Assembly: GCA_003427395.1 (NCBI GenBank)
Contig: BFEA01000574.1
Coordinates: 570,798 to 591,918 of the forward strand
Length of the DNA: 21,121 bases
Direction of reading: 5' to 3'
Origin: Chara braunii
Taxonomy: Eukaryota; Streptophyta; Charophyceae; Charales; Characeae
Shown one piece after another: positions 1 through 8,140 of the stretch. Under the pieces are notes generated by a model. It was not told the origin of the DNA. It did not search any database and saw only the letters and a program-made list of their open reading frames with translations. Positions within the stretch are counted from its first letter, which is position 1, and every line of letters begins with the position of its first letter. A program made the translations under genes and the position numbers.

Positions 1-170
1 GTGAGGGAGTGAGCAAGGGAGGGAGCAAGGGAGGGAGGGAGGGAGGGAGGAGGGAGTGAGTGAGTGAGTGAGGGAGGGAGGGAGGGAGGGAGGGAGCAAG
101 TGAGTGAGTGAGTGAGGGAGGGAGGGAGTGAGCGAGGGAGTGAGTGAGTGAGTGAGAGAGTGAGTGATGC
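1..170. repeat. GGGA/GTGA tetranucleotide microsatellite
   Basis: The first 170 bases consist of GGGA and GTGA units with occasional GCAA interruptions, so the strand is almost pure purine plus T. The array is cut by the window edge and its full length is unknown. The mixture of two related tetramers suggests slippage from one ancestral unit. Confidence 0.95.
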
Positions 171-635
171 ATGCCCAGTTGGGCAATGCGTGGGAGCCAA
201 GGCTCTGCAATGTGATGAAAATGACTCGTATGAACAATGCAGTGTTAGTAGAGCATCAACAAGCAATGTACATCCAGATACGCATGAAAATAGCACAATA
301 TGGCGCAGTGGAAGATTCACAGATATGACCTGACCGATCGGATACTGACACGACCTCTCAGCACACATCACACATGTGAGAAGAAGAGAAGGGACCACAT
401 ACATGGAAGAAAGGTCCCTCCTTTCATACACGTATGGGAAAGGTACCACAGATGAGAGATGGGGGAGGGGCAGGACGAAGATGGAGGTGAGGAGGAAGAC
501 CAAGATCGCAATAGCGAAGGCTAGAAATAGTCTCCCTGCCGAATGCCCAATCAATGTCTGCCACAAAATGTCGAATCAGGTCCTGGGCAAATGTCGGATG
601 TAACCTCTACCTGTAATCTCTTTCTCTCTCTATCC
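171..635. other. Unassigned sequence, no gene recognised
   Basis: This stretch is non-repetitive with short open frames of up to 75 codons on the plus strand (376-603) that show no recognisable motif. It could be spacer, or part of a split gene whose candidate splice sites lie further right at 818-1026. I see no promoter or RNA gene. Confidence 0.5.
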
Positions 636-738
636 GAAGAAGAAGAAGAAGAAGAAGAAGAAGAAGAAGAAGGAGAAGAAGAAGGAGGAAGGAGGAAGGA
701 GGGAGAAGAGATGGAGGGTGAGATGGAAGAGAAGAAGA
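636..738. repeat. GAA/GGA trinucleotide microsatellite
   Basis: About a dozen GAA units from 636 run into a less regular GGA/GAA purine tract ending near 738. A plus-strand frame reads it as poly-glutamate and the minus strand as poly-serine or poly-phenylalanine. The open frames crossing this place owe their length to the repeat and should not be taken as genes. Confidence 0.95.
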
Positions 739-847
739 AGATGCCGTCCTCCCTCTCTCTCACCTGCAGGAAGTCGTCGCCGTGATTGATCGTTGTCGTC
801 GTCATTGCTGTGTGCAGGCACGCGTGGAGTCCCAGCTATGGCGCTAG

Positions 848-871
848 GTAAGTCCGCCGCTCGAAGGCCTC

Positions 872-951
<80 letters not shown>

Positions 952-973
952 ACCTCTATCTCTACTCCTCTAG
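848..973 (+). other. Candidate short intron (GTAAGT...TAG)
   Basis: A consensus donor AG|GTAAGT lies at 846-853, and a pyrimidine-rich acceptor ending TCCTCTAG lies at 973, giving a 126-bp intron that contains the CT microsatellite. A further acceptor-like TGTGCAG ends at 817 and a further donor GTGAGT starts at 1021, which would frame exons of 30 and 47 bases. Joined, these leave one frame open, but the coding stretch is only about 25 residues and matches nothing I know. Splice-like motifs occur often by chance, so this is tentative. Confidence 0.22.
874..947. repeat. CT dinucleotide microsatellite
   Basis: About 37 uninterrupted CT units. If the splice sites at 848 and 973 are real, this tract is the polypyrimidine part of the intron. 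The open frame running through it encodes only alternating Ser-Leu. Confidence 0.97.
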
Positions 974-1061
974 CGTGGCGCTGAAGTGCAGCGCCGATCC
1001 AGCACCGTGTCACTCAAGAAGTGAGTTACTCGAATTGTTTATACCCAGCCCCTGCCCAGCT

Positions 1062-1390
1062 ATATGTAGCGTTGGGCGAGGCCGGGTCTGCCTCGTGCTG
1101 GCCTCAAAGTGGCACAGACAGTATGGGCCCGTACCGGGTGTCCAGACTTGTGCTGCTGATGCAGCAAGGCACAAGAAACGCGCCTGGCCTTGGAGTGGCC
1201 TCGTTTCGGTGTACTTGGCCTGGGGCGTTGGCCCGGTGCCTGCAGTCCAAAACAGCGTCTGAACCGAAAAGTGGCCCAGTTTAAGGCGCCAAAATGCACC
1301 TGCCCTTGGAAGGGCCTCGTCCCGGTGTACCTGGCCCAAGGCGTTGCCTTGGGGCTTGCGAGTCTTAAACGACGTCTGCAAAGACAAAAA
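1062..1390. repeat. GC-rich degenerate tandem duplication, about 116-bp period
   Basis: The block with GGCCTCGTTTCGGTGTAC near 1197 recurs diverged as GGCCTCGTCCCGGTGTAC near 1313, 116 bases later. The flanking words (CCTTGGA before, GGCGTTG after, GCGTCTG or GACGTCTG at the end) stay in register. A still more diverged third copy may begin near 1062. Overlapping open frames on both strands (for example 1010-1564 minus) follow from GC-rich composition and show no known domain. Confidence 0.6.
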
Positions 1391-1463
1391 TAGGACAGCA
1401 AGTAAGTAAATAAATAAATAAATACTGCCTGTATCTGCCATCTGCCGCCTGGGGGCTGCCGTG
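1391..1463. other. Short AAAT-repeat-containing spacer
   Basis: Contains a short AAGT/AAAT tetranucleotide run (about 1400-1423) and then the words ATCTGCC and GCCGCCTGGGGG leading into the hairpin at 1464. No coding signal is seen. Confidence 0.5.
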
Positions 1464-1506
1464 GGCCTCCAGGGTGCATGTCTGTTGGACATGCAGCCTG
1501 GGGGCC
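1464..1506. repeat. Near-perfect hairpin, 19-bp arms
   Basis: The left arm 1464-1482 and the right arm 1488-1506 are reverse complements at 17 of 19 positions with a five-base loop TGTTG. The inner core pairs TGCATGTC with GACATGCA. It sits about 50 bases beyond the apparent 3' end of the retroelement on the minus strand. It might belong to an LTR, be a foldback remnant, or be an unrelated structured element. Confidence 0.8.
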
Positions 1507-1563
1507 CCTCAACAACCGTCGGGCATCTCAAATGGGGCCCGTGTGCAGGCGCAGCATGTAACA

Positions 1564-1575
1564 CCCCCCCTCCTT
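1564..1575 (-). promoter_or_regulatory. Polypurine tract next to presumed 3' LTR start
   Basis: On the minus strand AAGGAGGGGGGG is followed directly by TGTTACA. A purine run of this kind just downstream of pol normally primes plus-strand DNA synthesis and abuts the LTR, which commonly starts with TG. The assignment is by position and form. The sequence beyond 1557 does not resemble the region upstream of gag, so the LTR itself is not confirmed. Confidence 0.6.
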
Positions 1576-1678
1576 ATGAAGTTGAGCCGGGGCGAGGGCG
1601 AAGCTGACGATCTGAAGGTGGAACCTGGACGCGGGTGCGGCGTGAAGCCGAAGATACCGGCTTGCCTTGCATCTCGCG

Positions 1679-1891
1679 TTAGTAACATGCGAGAACATCC
1701 GGAGTTATTGCTTGCAGTTTCGCACGGGTCAACCAACGGTCAGCTTTGTGGGTGAGGTACGCAAAATGTACGAAGTATTCGATCGGCCTGTTGTCGTAGC
1801 CTCGTTGGGAGATGATGTCACCAACCTCTTGAAAACCGTCCATAGAGGGTGGGTCTTGCGATCGTCATCTGGGGAAGTCGTCATGTTCCGC
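1679..1891 (-). pseudogene. Chromodomain at the C-terminus of Pol (broken)
   Basis: After a frame change near 1890, the minus strand reads a chromodomain-like stretch at about 1843-1715: MDGFQEVGDIISQRGY, then an aromatic EYFVHF segment, and DRWLTRAKLQ at the end. Such domains in chromoviruses bind modified histone tails and steer integration into chromatin. An in-frame stop falls between the frame change and the domain (FPR* before RSQDPP), and the frame ends at a TAA at 1679-1681. Further in-frame sequence continues to a TAA at 1574-1576 beside the polypurine tract. The order of conserved hydrophobic and aromatic positions supports the call, although the domain is diverged. Confidence 0.75.
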
Positions 1892-2935
1892 TCGCGTAAA
1901 GAGCCAACTTAGAGCAGTGAAAGACCGGGTAGACGGGCAAGTGGGCGGACACCTGAATGACACATTGCGGTCCTTCGGGTGCGTCCCCAGCGGGTGCCAC
2001 GATCGGCCAGGGCCCCATCCATTTCGGGAGGAGCTTGCGAAAGACATCTTGCTCGAGGCTGAATTCCGCGGCGGAAACCCATACGAGGTCGTTGGCGCGA
2101 AACGAACAAGGAAGACGCTGGCGATTGGCCTGTCGGCTCATGCGTTGCTGCGTCTTTGCCATCTGGTCGCGAGCCTTGACAAGTAGCTCTGGCATCCGAC
2201 GCAAGAAGAGAAGGTGGTCGTCGCTCTCGGCCACCCGCAGGATGATTGTGTCCAACGGAGAGGTGACCGGGGAGCCATGCTCGAACTCAAAGGGTCACAT
2301 CCCGATAGTCGGATGGATGGACGAGTTGTATGCCAACTCGACGTCCGGCAGCTGCTCAACCCAATCCTTTTGGTCGGGACGGATGAGAGTGCGAAGGAGA
2401 ACTTGAGCGGTTTGGTGCGCCCTCTCCGTTTAGCCGTTAGTTTGGGGGTGGTAAGCCGGACTCGGCTTGAGAGATGAGCCCCATCGTTTGATGAGCGCCA
2501 ACCAGAAGTCGGACATGAACCGAGTGTCACGGTTGCAGACGATTTCCTTGGGGTAACCCTTGGTTCGAATCCAACCGGCGTAAAGAACCTCAGCCAACTC
2601 CGGTGCCTTGGCATGATAGCGGCAAGGCAAAAACATGGCGAACTTGGTAAGTTGGTCGACCACCGTGAGAATCCATCCACGCAGATCTTATGCTTGGGGA
2701 ATGGCCTGGTGATATCCATGGCAATAGCTTTCGTTCGGCGCAAGGGACCGATAATGGTCACAACTCGCCGTACGGACGATGATTGCGGGATTTGCAGCGT
2801 CGACAAACCTCGCATGACTCGCAATAGCGTATGACGTCGTCGAGAAGGCTGGGCCACCAAAAACGCTCGCGAAGTTGGCCAATCTTCCGATTAGCTCCAA
2901 AGGGTCCTGTGGCGGGGGCGTCGTGGAACTCGTTA
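1881..2935 (-). pseudogene. Integrase (Ty3/gypsy), inactivated
   Basis: This region encodes the enzyme that inserts element DNA into chromosomes. The zinc-binding domain (2935-2812) has the first His in FHDA and the CESC cysteines, but the second His is replaced by Pro (CCC at 2902-2904, ATGPFG). In the core, the first Asp is in AMDIT (2714-2716). The second catalytic position is Asn (VCNRD, AAC at 2532-2534). The Glu is in TER (2424-2426), exactly 35 residues after it, the DD35E spacing. A C-terminal GPY/F-like module reads WMGPWPIV. Breaks are a stop at 2758-2760, one-base deletions near 2735 and 2672, a stop at 2430-2432 just before TER, another near 2308 and a frame change near 1890. Confidence 0.93.
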
Positions 2936-3828
2936 AGAAGCCGTGTCTGCAAATGAACATCGCTTGGAACAAAAAGCAGATCCTTCCCCGGCGTGTGGAC
3001 AAGCAAATATCCCTCTCGGATCCGGTAGTGAGAAGGCACCAGATTGGGAGAGGCGCAATTCGCGTACTTATCACGAAACTCGGGGTCGACTTTGCAGCCG
3101 CGGATGAAACTGTCCCACAGGTCGTCATCGATCTCGAAGGTTGAATAGATTGCGGTACAATGATCCGGACGTCGTGAAAGCGCATCCACACGACGGTTCG
3201 ATTTCCTCGGAATGTGATCGGGAAAGAAGTCGAACTGGTCGATGAAACCCATCCAACGGGCGACAGTGCTATTGACGGTGTCTTGGGTCTTGTAGAAGAC
3301 CAACGGATTGTTATCCTTTACCCATCGAAATTGGCTTTGACCAAGGAGGAAGCGCCGCCACCGCTTTAGCGTGTGGATGAAGGCGAGAAGTTCCTTCTTC
3401 CGTGTATCATCAATCGAGTGCACGACGGACACTTTCTTGCTGAAGTATTCGATCGGGTGTCAGTCCACGCCATCGTGTTGTTCGAGGACGGCACCAATGC
3501 CATAGCCGGACGCATCCGTAGTGACGCTCGTCAGCAATAGCAGGTCGTAAATGCGCAAGGCATTTGCAGATAGCAATGCGGCCTTGAGGGCCAAAAATGA
3601 TTCTCGCGCATCCTTCCCGAAGTCAAACGACCGATCCTCGCATTAAAGCTTGGTCAAGTGAGTCGCGATCTTCGAGTATACCTTGATGAAACGTTGGTAG
3701 TAGCCGGCAAGGCCAAGGAACGAACGGACATCCGTGACATTCCACGGCTCCGGTCAATTTTGGATGGCTTGAATCTTCTCCAACAACAGACTGATGCCTT
3801 CAGGTGTGACGAAATGACCCAAGTATCC
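2936..3828 (-). pseudogene. RT connection and RNase H domain of Pol (with stops)
   Basis: The domain degrades the RNA strand of the RNA-DNA hybrid during reverse transcription. The frame gives the connection motif YLGHFVTPEGIS, then [15 protein letters not shown] and the RNase H start TTDASGYGIGAVLEQ (Asp codon at 3514-3516). After these come KKELLAF, KDNNPLVFYKTQDT and DALSRRPD (near 3185). The carboxylates expected of a Ty3/gypsy RNase H appear to be present. Stops interrupt it at 3829-3831, 3754-3756 (QN*PEP), 3643-3645 (KL*CED) and 3460-3462 (VD*HP), all in one frame with no shift. The part from 3432 leftwards is open until 2758. A linker to the integrase follows. Confidence 0.93.
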
Positions 3829-4639
3829 CTACTCTTGGCGCACGAATTCGCACTTGTCGCGGTTGGCTTTGTACTTGGCACGACGGAGAGTCTCCAACAC
3901 TCGCCAAAGATGCTCGAGATGTTCCTCCAAGGTGCGGCTGTCATCCAAGTAGACCAGCACAAACTGGTCTAGCATTGCACGAAACTCGTTGGTCATCTCC
4001 ACTTGAAAAGTCGTCAGGGCATTGGTGAGGCCAAAAGGCATGACCACCCACTGAAAATGCCCGTACTGTATCTTGAACGCGGTTTTGTAGCGATCTTGCG
4101 GATGTATCGAAATCTGATAATATCCCGACTTCAAATCCAATTTTGAAAATAATTTAACATCGCCCAAACGCTCCAGAAGGTCGTCAATATGAGGAAGAGG
4201 TTCCACGTTCTTGATGGTTTGTGCATTGAGTTTGCGGTTAATCGATGCATAGGGGAAGATCCTTGTTCTTCTTCCTCACAAGGAGAACTCGCGCACCATA
4301 TCGTGAGCTACCAGGCCGGATCCAGCCTTTGTTCAACAAGTCATCGAGCTGTGCGCGGAGTACTGTAAGTTCCTCATCGCTCATGTGATAGATGCAACCT
4401 TTCGGCGGCAAGGCACCGGCCTCGAGAATGACCTCGTGAGAGATCGACCGATCCGACACCATGCCGGTAGGTGGCTCGAAGAAGTCGGCAAATTCGTCAA
4501 GCAATTGTACCACACGGGGGTCCGAAGGCATGTCCATGGGTGGAGATTTGGATACCGCGACGGTTCGAAGAAAACATAGGCTTATTTTGTCAGGCCGCTC
4601 ATAAAAGCAAGTAGCCCGGAATGACTTGGCCGTCACAAC
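3829..4639 (-). pseudogene. Reverse transcriptase domain of Pol, broken
   Basis: This is the RNA-dependent DNA polymerase of the element. Motifs in order: LDDLLNKGWIRP, VRKKNKDLPLCID, FSKLDLKSGYYQI (first catalytic Asp), GHFQWVVMPFGLTNA and FVLVYLDD (the catalytic pair at 3940-3945). Directly after LCID a one-base insertion creates TAA (4238-4240), and the correct frame resumes from about 4236. After YLDD the usual four hydrophobic residues are missing and the chain jumps to SRTLEEHL, an in-frame loss of 12 bases. NAPATFQ-type wording reads NALTTFQ. The segment 4636-4560 is a linker from the protease. Family identity is certain; activity is not plausible. Confidence 0.96.
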
Positions 4640-5155
4640 TTACTACCGGATCGAAGGGTGCGGAAGAGGGATGGTACACGACACTTTAGTGCCAAAGGTT
4701 TCGCGGACCGTAAGTGTTCACCGATGGAAGTTGACTGTGTGATCCGCACTTGCAAGTCAAGGCATGCCCAAAATGATGTCGAAGTTCGTGTGCAAGACGT
4801 CAAACGTCACCGGTTCACACGCATAAGGTGCGAAATAGACCGGTACGGCCTCGATGTAGCGGTCAAGGAGTTGTTGCGTCCGACCATCCGCCAACTTGAT
4901 CGCCGTAGGGTGTGCCTTCCTTCGAACTTGTGGGCCAAGGACAACCCTTTGGACAAAGGACTGGCTAATGAAGCTGTGAGTTGCGCGACTATCCAGCAAA
5001 GCGTTGCAGGACGCTTTCCCAACTTGGATGTGGACATAAAGGAGCATTGCGTTGTTGTCATCGTATCGCTGCGTGCGAAACTCGAGGGCCACCTTGGTAG
5101 GATACACAAGGATGTCCCCCACAACGACTTCGTCCGCGGTAGGCGAAGTTGGCAC
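4640..5155 (-). pseudogene. Retropepsin-like protease domain of Pol, active site mutated
   Basis: The aspartic protease cuts the polyprotein. The frame reads CNALLDSRATHSFIS, where the family has Asp-Ser/Thr-Gly; the Gly codon is CGC (Arg) at 4985-4987. The later hydrophobic FDIILGMP is the conserved second motif of retropepsins. Downstream, in the same frame, are a stop at 4757-4759 (after GMP, where a Trp is usual), a stop at 4718-4720 and a double stop TAG TAA at 4640-4645. The frame then leads directly into the RT linker, so protease and RT were once one reading frame. The region upstream of 5155 is a tandem repeat. Confidence 0.9.
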
Positions 5156-5200
5156 AAGCGGTTAAAGGGTAGCTGAAAATTCAGGAATGAAAATTATGAA

Positions 5201-5510
5201 GTGAGGGTTTTGGACAGTCTGAAAATCCCGAATGGTCTTGAAGTGGTGAAAGGTTCGAAGACCCTGAAAACCACCTATTTAGGCAGGCTGCATCCTAAAG
5301 TGGTGAAGTGAGAGTTTTTGGCAGTCTGAAAATTCTGAATGGTCCTGAAGTTGTGAAAGGTCCGAAGACCCTGAAAACCACCTGTTTAGGCATGCTATAT
5401 CTTGAAGTGGTAAAGGGTGTCCTGAAGTGGTCAAAGGTCCGAAGACCCTGAAAACCACCTGTTTAGGCAGGCTGCATCTTGAAGTGGTGAAGAGTGTCTT
5501 GAAGTGGGAT
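5201..5510. repeat. Tandem repeat inside the retroelement, 107/77-bp units
   Basis: Three copies share the core GAAGACCCTGAAAACCACCT, beginning at 5257, 5364 and 5441. The first two units are 107 bases apart and keep a GTGAG..TTTT..CAGTCTGAAAA segment (5201 and 5308). The third is spaced by 77 bases and lacks that segment. The array lies between the gag-side linker and the protease. It has no protein motif and carries no clear open frame. It may be an expanded spacer or an inserted sequence. Confidence 0.9.
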
Positions 5511-5527
5511 GAAAAATACGACTGCTG

Positions 5528-5820
5528 TTAACCTTCTCTCCAGCCGGTGGAAGGAAGAGGTAGCCATGCAAAATTCTCGGGCGTCAACGGGTCCAAGTCC
5601 TTTATATTGAACGCGCGCGTCGAATCCCATGAAGATGCACTTGAAGACGACTTGATGTCGCTGTTTGGGCTCGTGAATTCAGCAAAGGTACATGGTCCTC
5701 GAAAGAATGAAGGATGGGAGGACTTACGACTTCCGTATGTGCCCCAGAACCGAGGGAGGTTACCCGTACGGCAACCAGTTCCGAAGGCGGCGAGAATGTC
5801 GTCGCAACACTCTCGGTGGT
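5528..5820 (-). pseudogene. Gag-Pol linker remnant
   Basis: A third minus-strand frame stays open from about 5820 to 5528, with an acidic proline-rich end reading NIKDLDPLTPENFAWLPLPS. I take this as the region between the Gag zinc knuckle and the protease. It is out of frame with the knuckle upstream (stop at 5823-5825) and cut from the protease by the tandem repeat. No catalytic motif is seen. Confidence 0.55.
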
Positions 5821-5822
5821 GC

Positions 5823-7328
5823 TCACTTTCCCAACTGGGCGGGACCCTTGGCTTTCGTGGGACAGCTTGTGGTGTCATGTGCTGAATTGTTGCACCACAA
5901 ACAATACTGGTACTTAGTGTGGATGTGATACCCGTGCTCCGTAAGACCATAATGTGTCCAAGGTTCTTAAGCTAGAGCTGCTTGTCCGGGCCCGGAAGAA
6001 GTGGTGTTTGTTTTCGATTTGCCACGACCTCGTCCTTTGGCAGGGCGGCCACCGTTCTGGGCAGCTGCTAATCTGTCTTCCTCGTCAGAAGAGGCAGCCT
6101 CGTTTGAAATTGAAGGGTCGCTTGGCATTGCTGCCGCGACCACGACCACTTTTGGACGATGCATACTTGCCCTGGCTGGGAGTCGACGAACGACCAATAT
6201 TCTTGGCTTCCAAGTTCGTCACGATGATCTGCGCGGCCTTGTTGAAGAGTTCCTCACTTGTGTTGAGGTTCTCGGCGACTTGAGTCAACGCATTTTGCAA
6301 GGCGGGCCATGACCTCTTAATGAAGTAAAGCTTGATGTCGTCGAAGGTCATCGGTAACTTCGGTGTGCTCGCCAAACATTGGAACTCGGATATCCCGTCT
6401 CCACTCGGCATGCTGTTCTAAGAGAATGACAACAATTTTTTCCATGATGCTCGGGCGGTTCCACTTGGAAACGTTTTTTCCATGCCGCTATGAGATCGGC
6501 CCAGATGATGAATTTGTGCAACTCGAAAACTGTGCACGCATGTGCGGACAGCATATTGTCCAGCCATGCTTGACACACACCTCCTGACCGGGAGTACAAG
6601 AATGTGTGTCGATTGTTGTCGATGCCCTTGTGGATGTCCAGCTTGAGTTCGAACTGGCGCCACCAAGGTATGGGGTCCGTCTTCGATGCGTCACAGAAGA
6701 TCCGGGATCTCGTCAAATTTGGGAATGCGTTCTCGTGACGATGTACTAGGGTCGGCTGTTGCGCAGACCTGCTGCTCCACCCGTTGTGCCACTGTCTTGA
6801 GTGTTCCCACGTCTATCTCTAAGACGTTGACGCGATCGGCGAGGTCGGAAGGGCCGGCGCTGGTGGTAGCGACGGGTCGCTGCTCCAAATGCTGTATGTG
6901 TTTGGTCAGTCGATCCAGTGACTGCTGCAGCGCGTGGTTGGTGTAGTCGAGAGAGTGAATGTCCTCCTGTTGTGCGATGCAAGTAGCGAGGAGGTCCGTG
7001 ACACGGTTGAGCAAGAGATAATTTTTTTCCTGTAGTACGTGGAGTCCCCATTCTTGGCCTCCTTCTGCCAGTCCCTGGCCTGTGCGTGTAACGGAGTTTC
7101 TTCCCTGAAAATAGTCTCCCGTCGCCATACGCACTCCTCATCGGTGGCCTTTGTTGTTGTTGTCGCGTGCTTCTGCTATTGTTCTTCTTCCAGAACATGC
7201 AACTTCTCTGCCTCTGCCTCCTTCGTTTGTGCAGTTGCTGCTGCTTCTGCTCGCTGCTTGCTTTTAGTCATCATAGCCATCATCCTTGTCTCATAGACCG
7301 CGTCAGATTCGTCTTGCTTCTGCTCCAT
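5823..7328 (-). pseudogene. Gag polyprotein, multiply frameshifted
   Basis: Gag packages the element RNA. The likely start is the ATG at 7328 (MEQKQDESDAVYETRM), followed by an Ala/Glu/Lys-rich helix and a TAG at 7176-7178. The frame then shifts and reads from an ATG at 7128 (MATGDYFQGRNSVT), with a predicted coiled coil (NRVTDLL...LDRLTKHIQHLEQ) until a stop at 6691. A capsid-like part follows (PIPWWRQFELKLDIHK, RSGGVCQAWLDN), then after another shift FDDIKLYFIKRSWPALQNAL and AAQIIVTNLEAK, then a basic KGRGRGKSK tail. A CCHC zinc knuckle, CLWC-x4-H-x4-C, is intact at 5862-5903. Shifts lie near 7150, 6703, 6450 and 6150, and a stop near 5967. The capsid part resembles retrotransposon_gag families. 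Confidence 0.88.
5862..5903 (-). other. CCHC zinc knuckle of Gag nucleocapsid
   Basis: The minus strand encodes C-L-W-C, four residues, His, four residues, Cys, the exact CX2CX4HX4C spacing of retroelement nucleocapsid fingers that bind genomic RNA. All four zinc ligands are kept although the flanking frame carries stops at about 5967 and 5823. Confidence 0.88.
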
Positions 7329-7429
7329 TCCCGCTGTGTGTGAGCGAGTGAGCATGCGGCGCAGATTATTGTCGTGATCTGCTGATTTGAGGACTTACCA
7401 ATACTGCAGTCGGGGGTAATCGATGGGCA

Positions 7430-8040
7430 GTTGAGAAAAAAGAAAAGAAAGAGGCGAAACAGAGAGATGGGGAATGTAGGATCGAGTAGATCGCCCAGAT
7501 TAGGAGCCACTAATCAAAAATGAAAAGTTGGAACTTTGCTTAAGATTTTGAGGAAAAGAAAAAAAAAATTGAAATGGCAAGTTCGGTACGTCTATTAATC
7601 TGCCCCGAAAAAAAAAAATCTACAGGTTTAGAGAATTCAAAAAAAAAAAAAAAAAAATTGAATTACTCGGATGAGAGTATGCGAAGTTTCAGAAAAATAA
7701 CTGCGAGAGGGATTTTTCGAAAAAATTAAGAAAAAAAAATCAACGCAACAATTTTTTTTTAAAAATCAAAATCACGAATTTCAAAAATTCCAAAAATTCG
7801 CAGATTTTTTGAATTTACGGGAGAATTACAACGGGATTTACAAATCGAAAAAAAAAAATTGTAATATTCCGGGTCTCCAACAATGAAATTTCGAACGAAA
7901 AGAAAAAGCAACGAAAATTTCAGATACTATGCTATTGTGATTTTCCACGAATAGAAATAGCGGGAAAAGGAGATCCGAAAAAAGAAAAAAAATTCGATTT
8001 CGGCAGTTAGGTCAAAATTCGCGATTTTGCGGACTAATTA
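7430..8040. other. A-rich tract with many homopolymer runs
   Basis: The plus strand is strongly A-rich with repeated runs of 8 to 17 A, often followed by TT or TTC, as around 7558, 7600, 7640, 7730 and 7850. It lies upstream of gag on the minus strand, where it reads T-rich, so it could be the element's leader or 5' LTR. No matching copy is seen at the other end of the element, and no primer binding site could be assigned with confidence. There is no coding signal. Confidence 0.6.
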
Positions 8041-8046
8041 GTGTGC

Positions 8047-8140
8047 CCTAATCAATCAATCAATCAAGCAATCAATCACTGATCGATCAATCAATCAATC
8101 AATCCGTGATCAATCAATCAATCGATTAGGACCAAATCAA
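8047..8140. repeat. ATCA tetranucleotide microsatellite, interrupted
   Basis: Runs of ATCA at about 8049-8070, 8085-8104 and 8112-8124 are separated by CTGATCG and CGTGATC-type interruptions. They follow the A-rich tract directly. Confidence 0.9.

Larger units (their letters stand above)
1557..7328 (-). mobile_element. Decayed Ty3/gypsy chromovirus-type LTR retrotransposon
   Basis: On the minus strand the order is gag, protease, reverse transcriptase, RNase H, integrase, chromodomain, which is the Ty3/gypsy order (integrase last) of chromoviruses. The element runs from the Gag start near 7328 to a polypurine tract at 1564-1575 and a TGTTACA end at 1557-1563. Most of pol reads in long stretches: one frame from 5155 to 4238 with stops, and a second from 4237 to about 2740. 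Broken sites include protease DSG (now DSR), residues lost after RT YLDD, the integrase zinc His and the second catalytic Asp. No matching LTR pair was found. The 5' boundary may lie further right, towards 8300. From memory, family wording resembles Chara braunii elements. Confidence 0.95.

Noticed and set aside
1010-1564. 184-residue minus-strand open frame beyond the element end
   Set aside because: It lies over the GC-rich duplication and hairpin, with a competing open frame in another phase (1060-1515). No recognisable protein pattern is seen.
7490-7510. Primer binding site TGGCTCCTAATC on the minus strand upstream of gag
   Set aside because: It starts with TGG and lies in a plausible place, but no LTR end in CA precedes it and I could not match it to a known tRNA 3' end.
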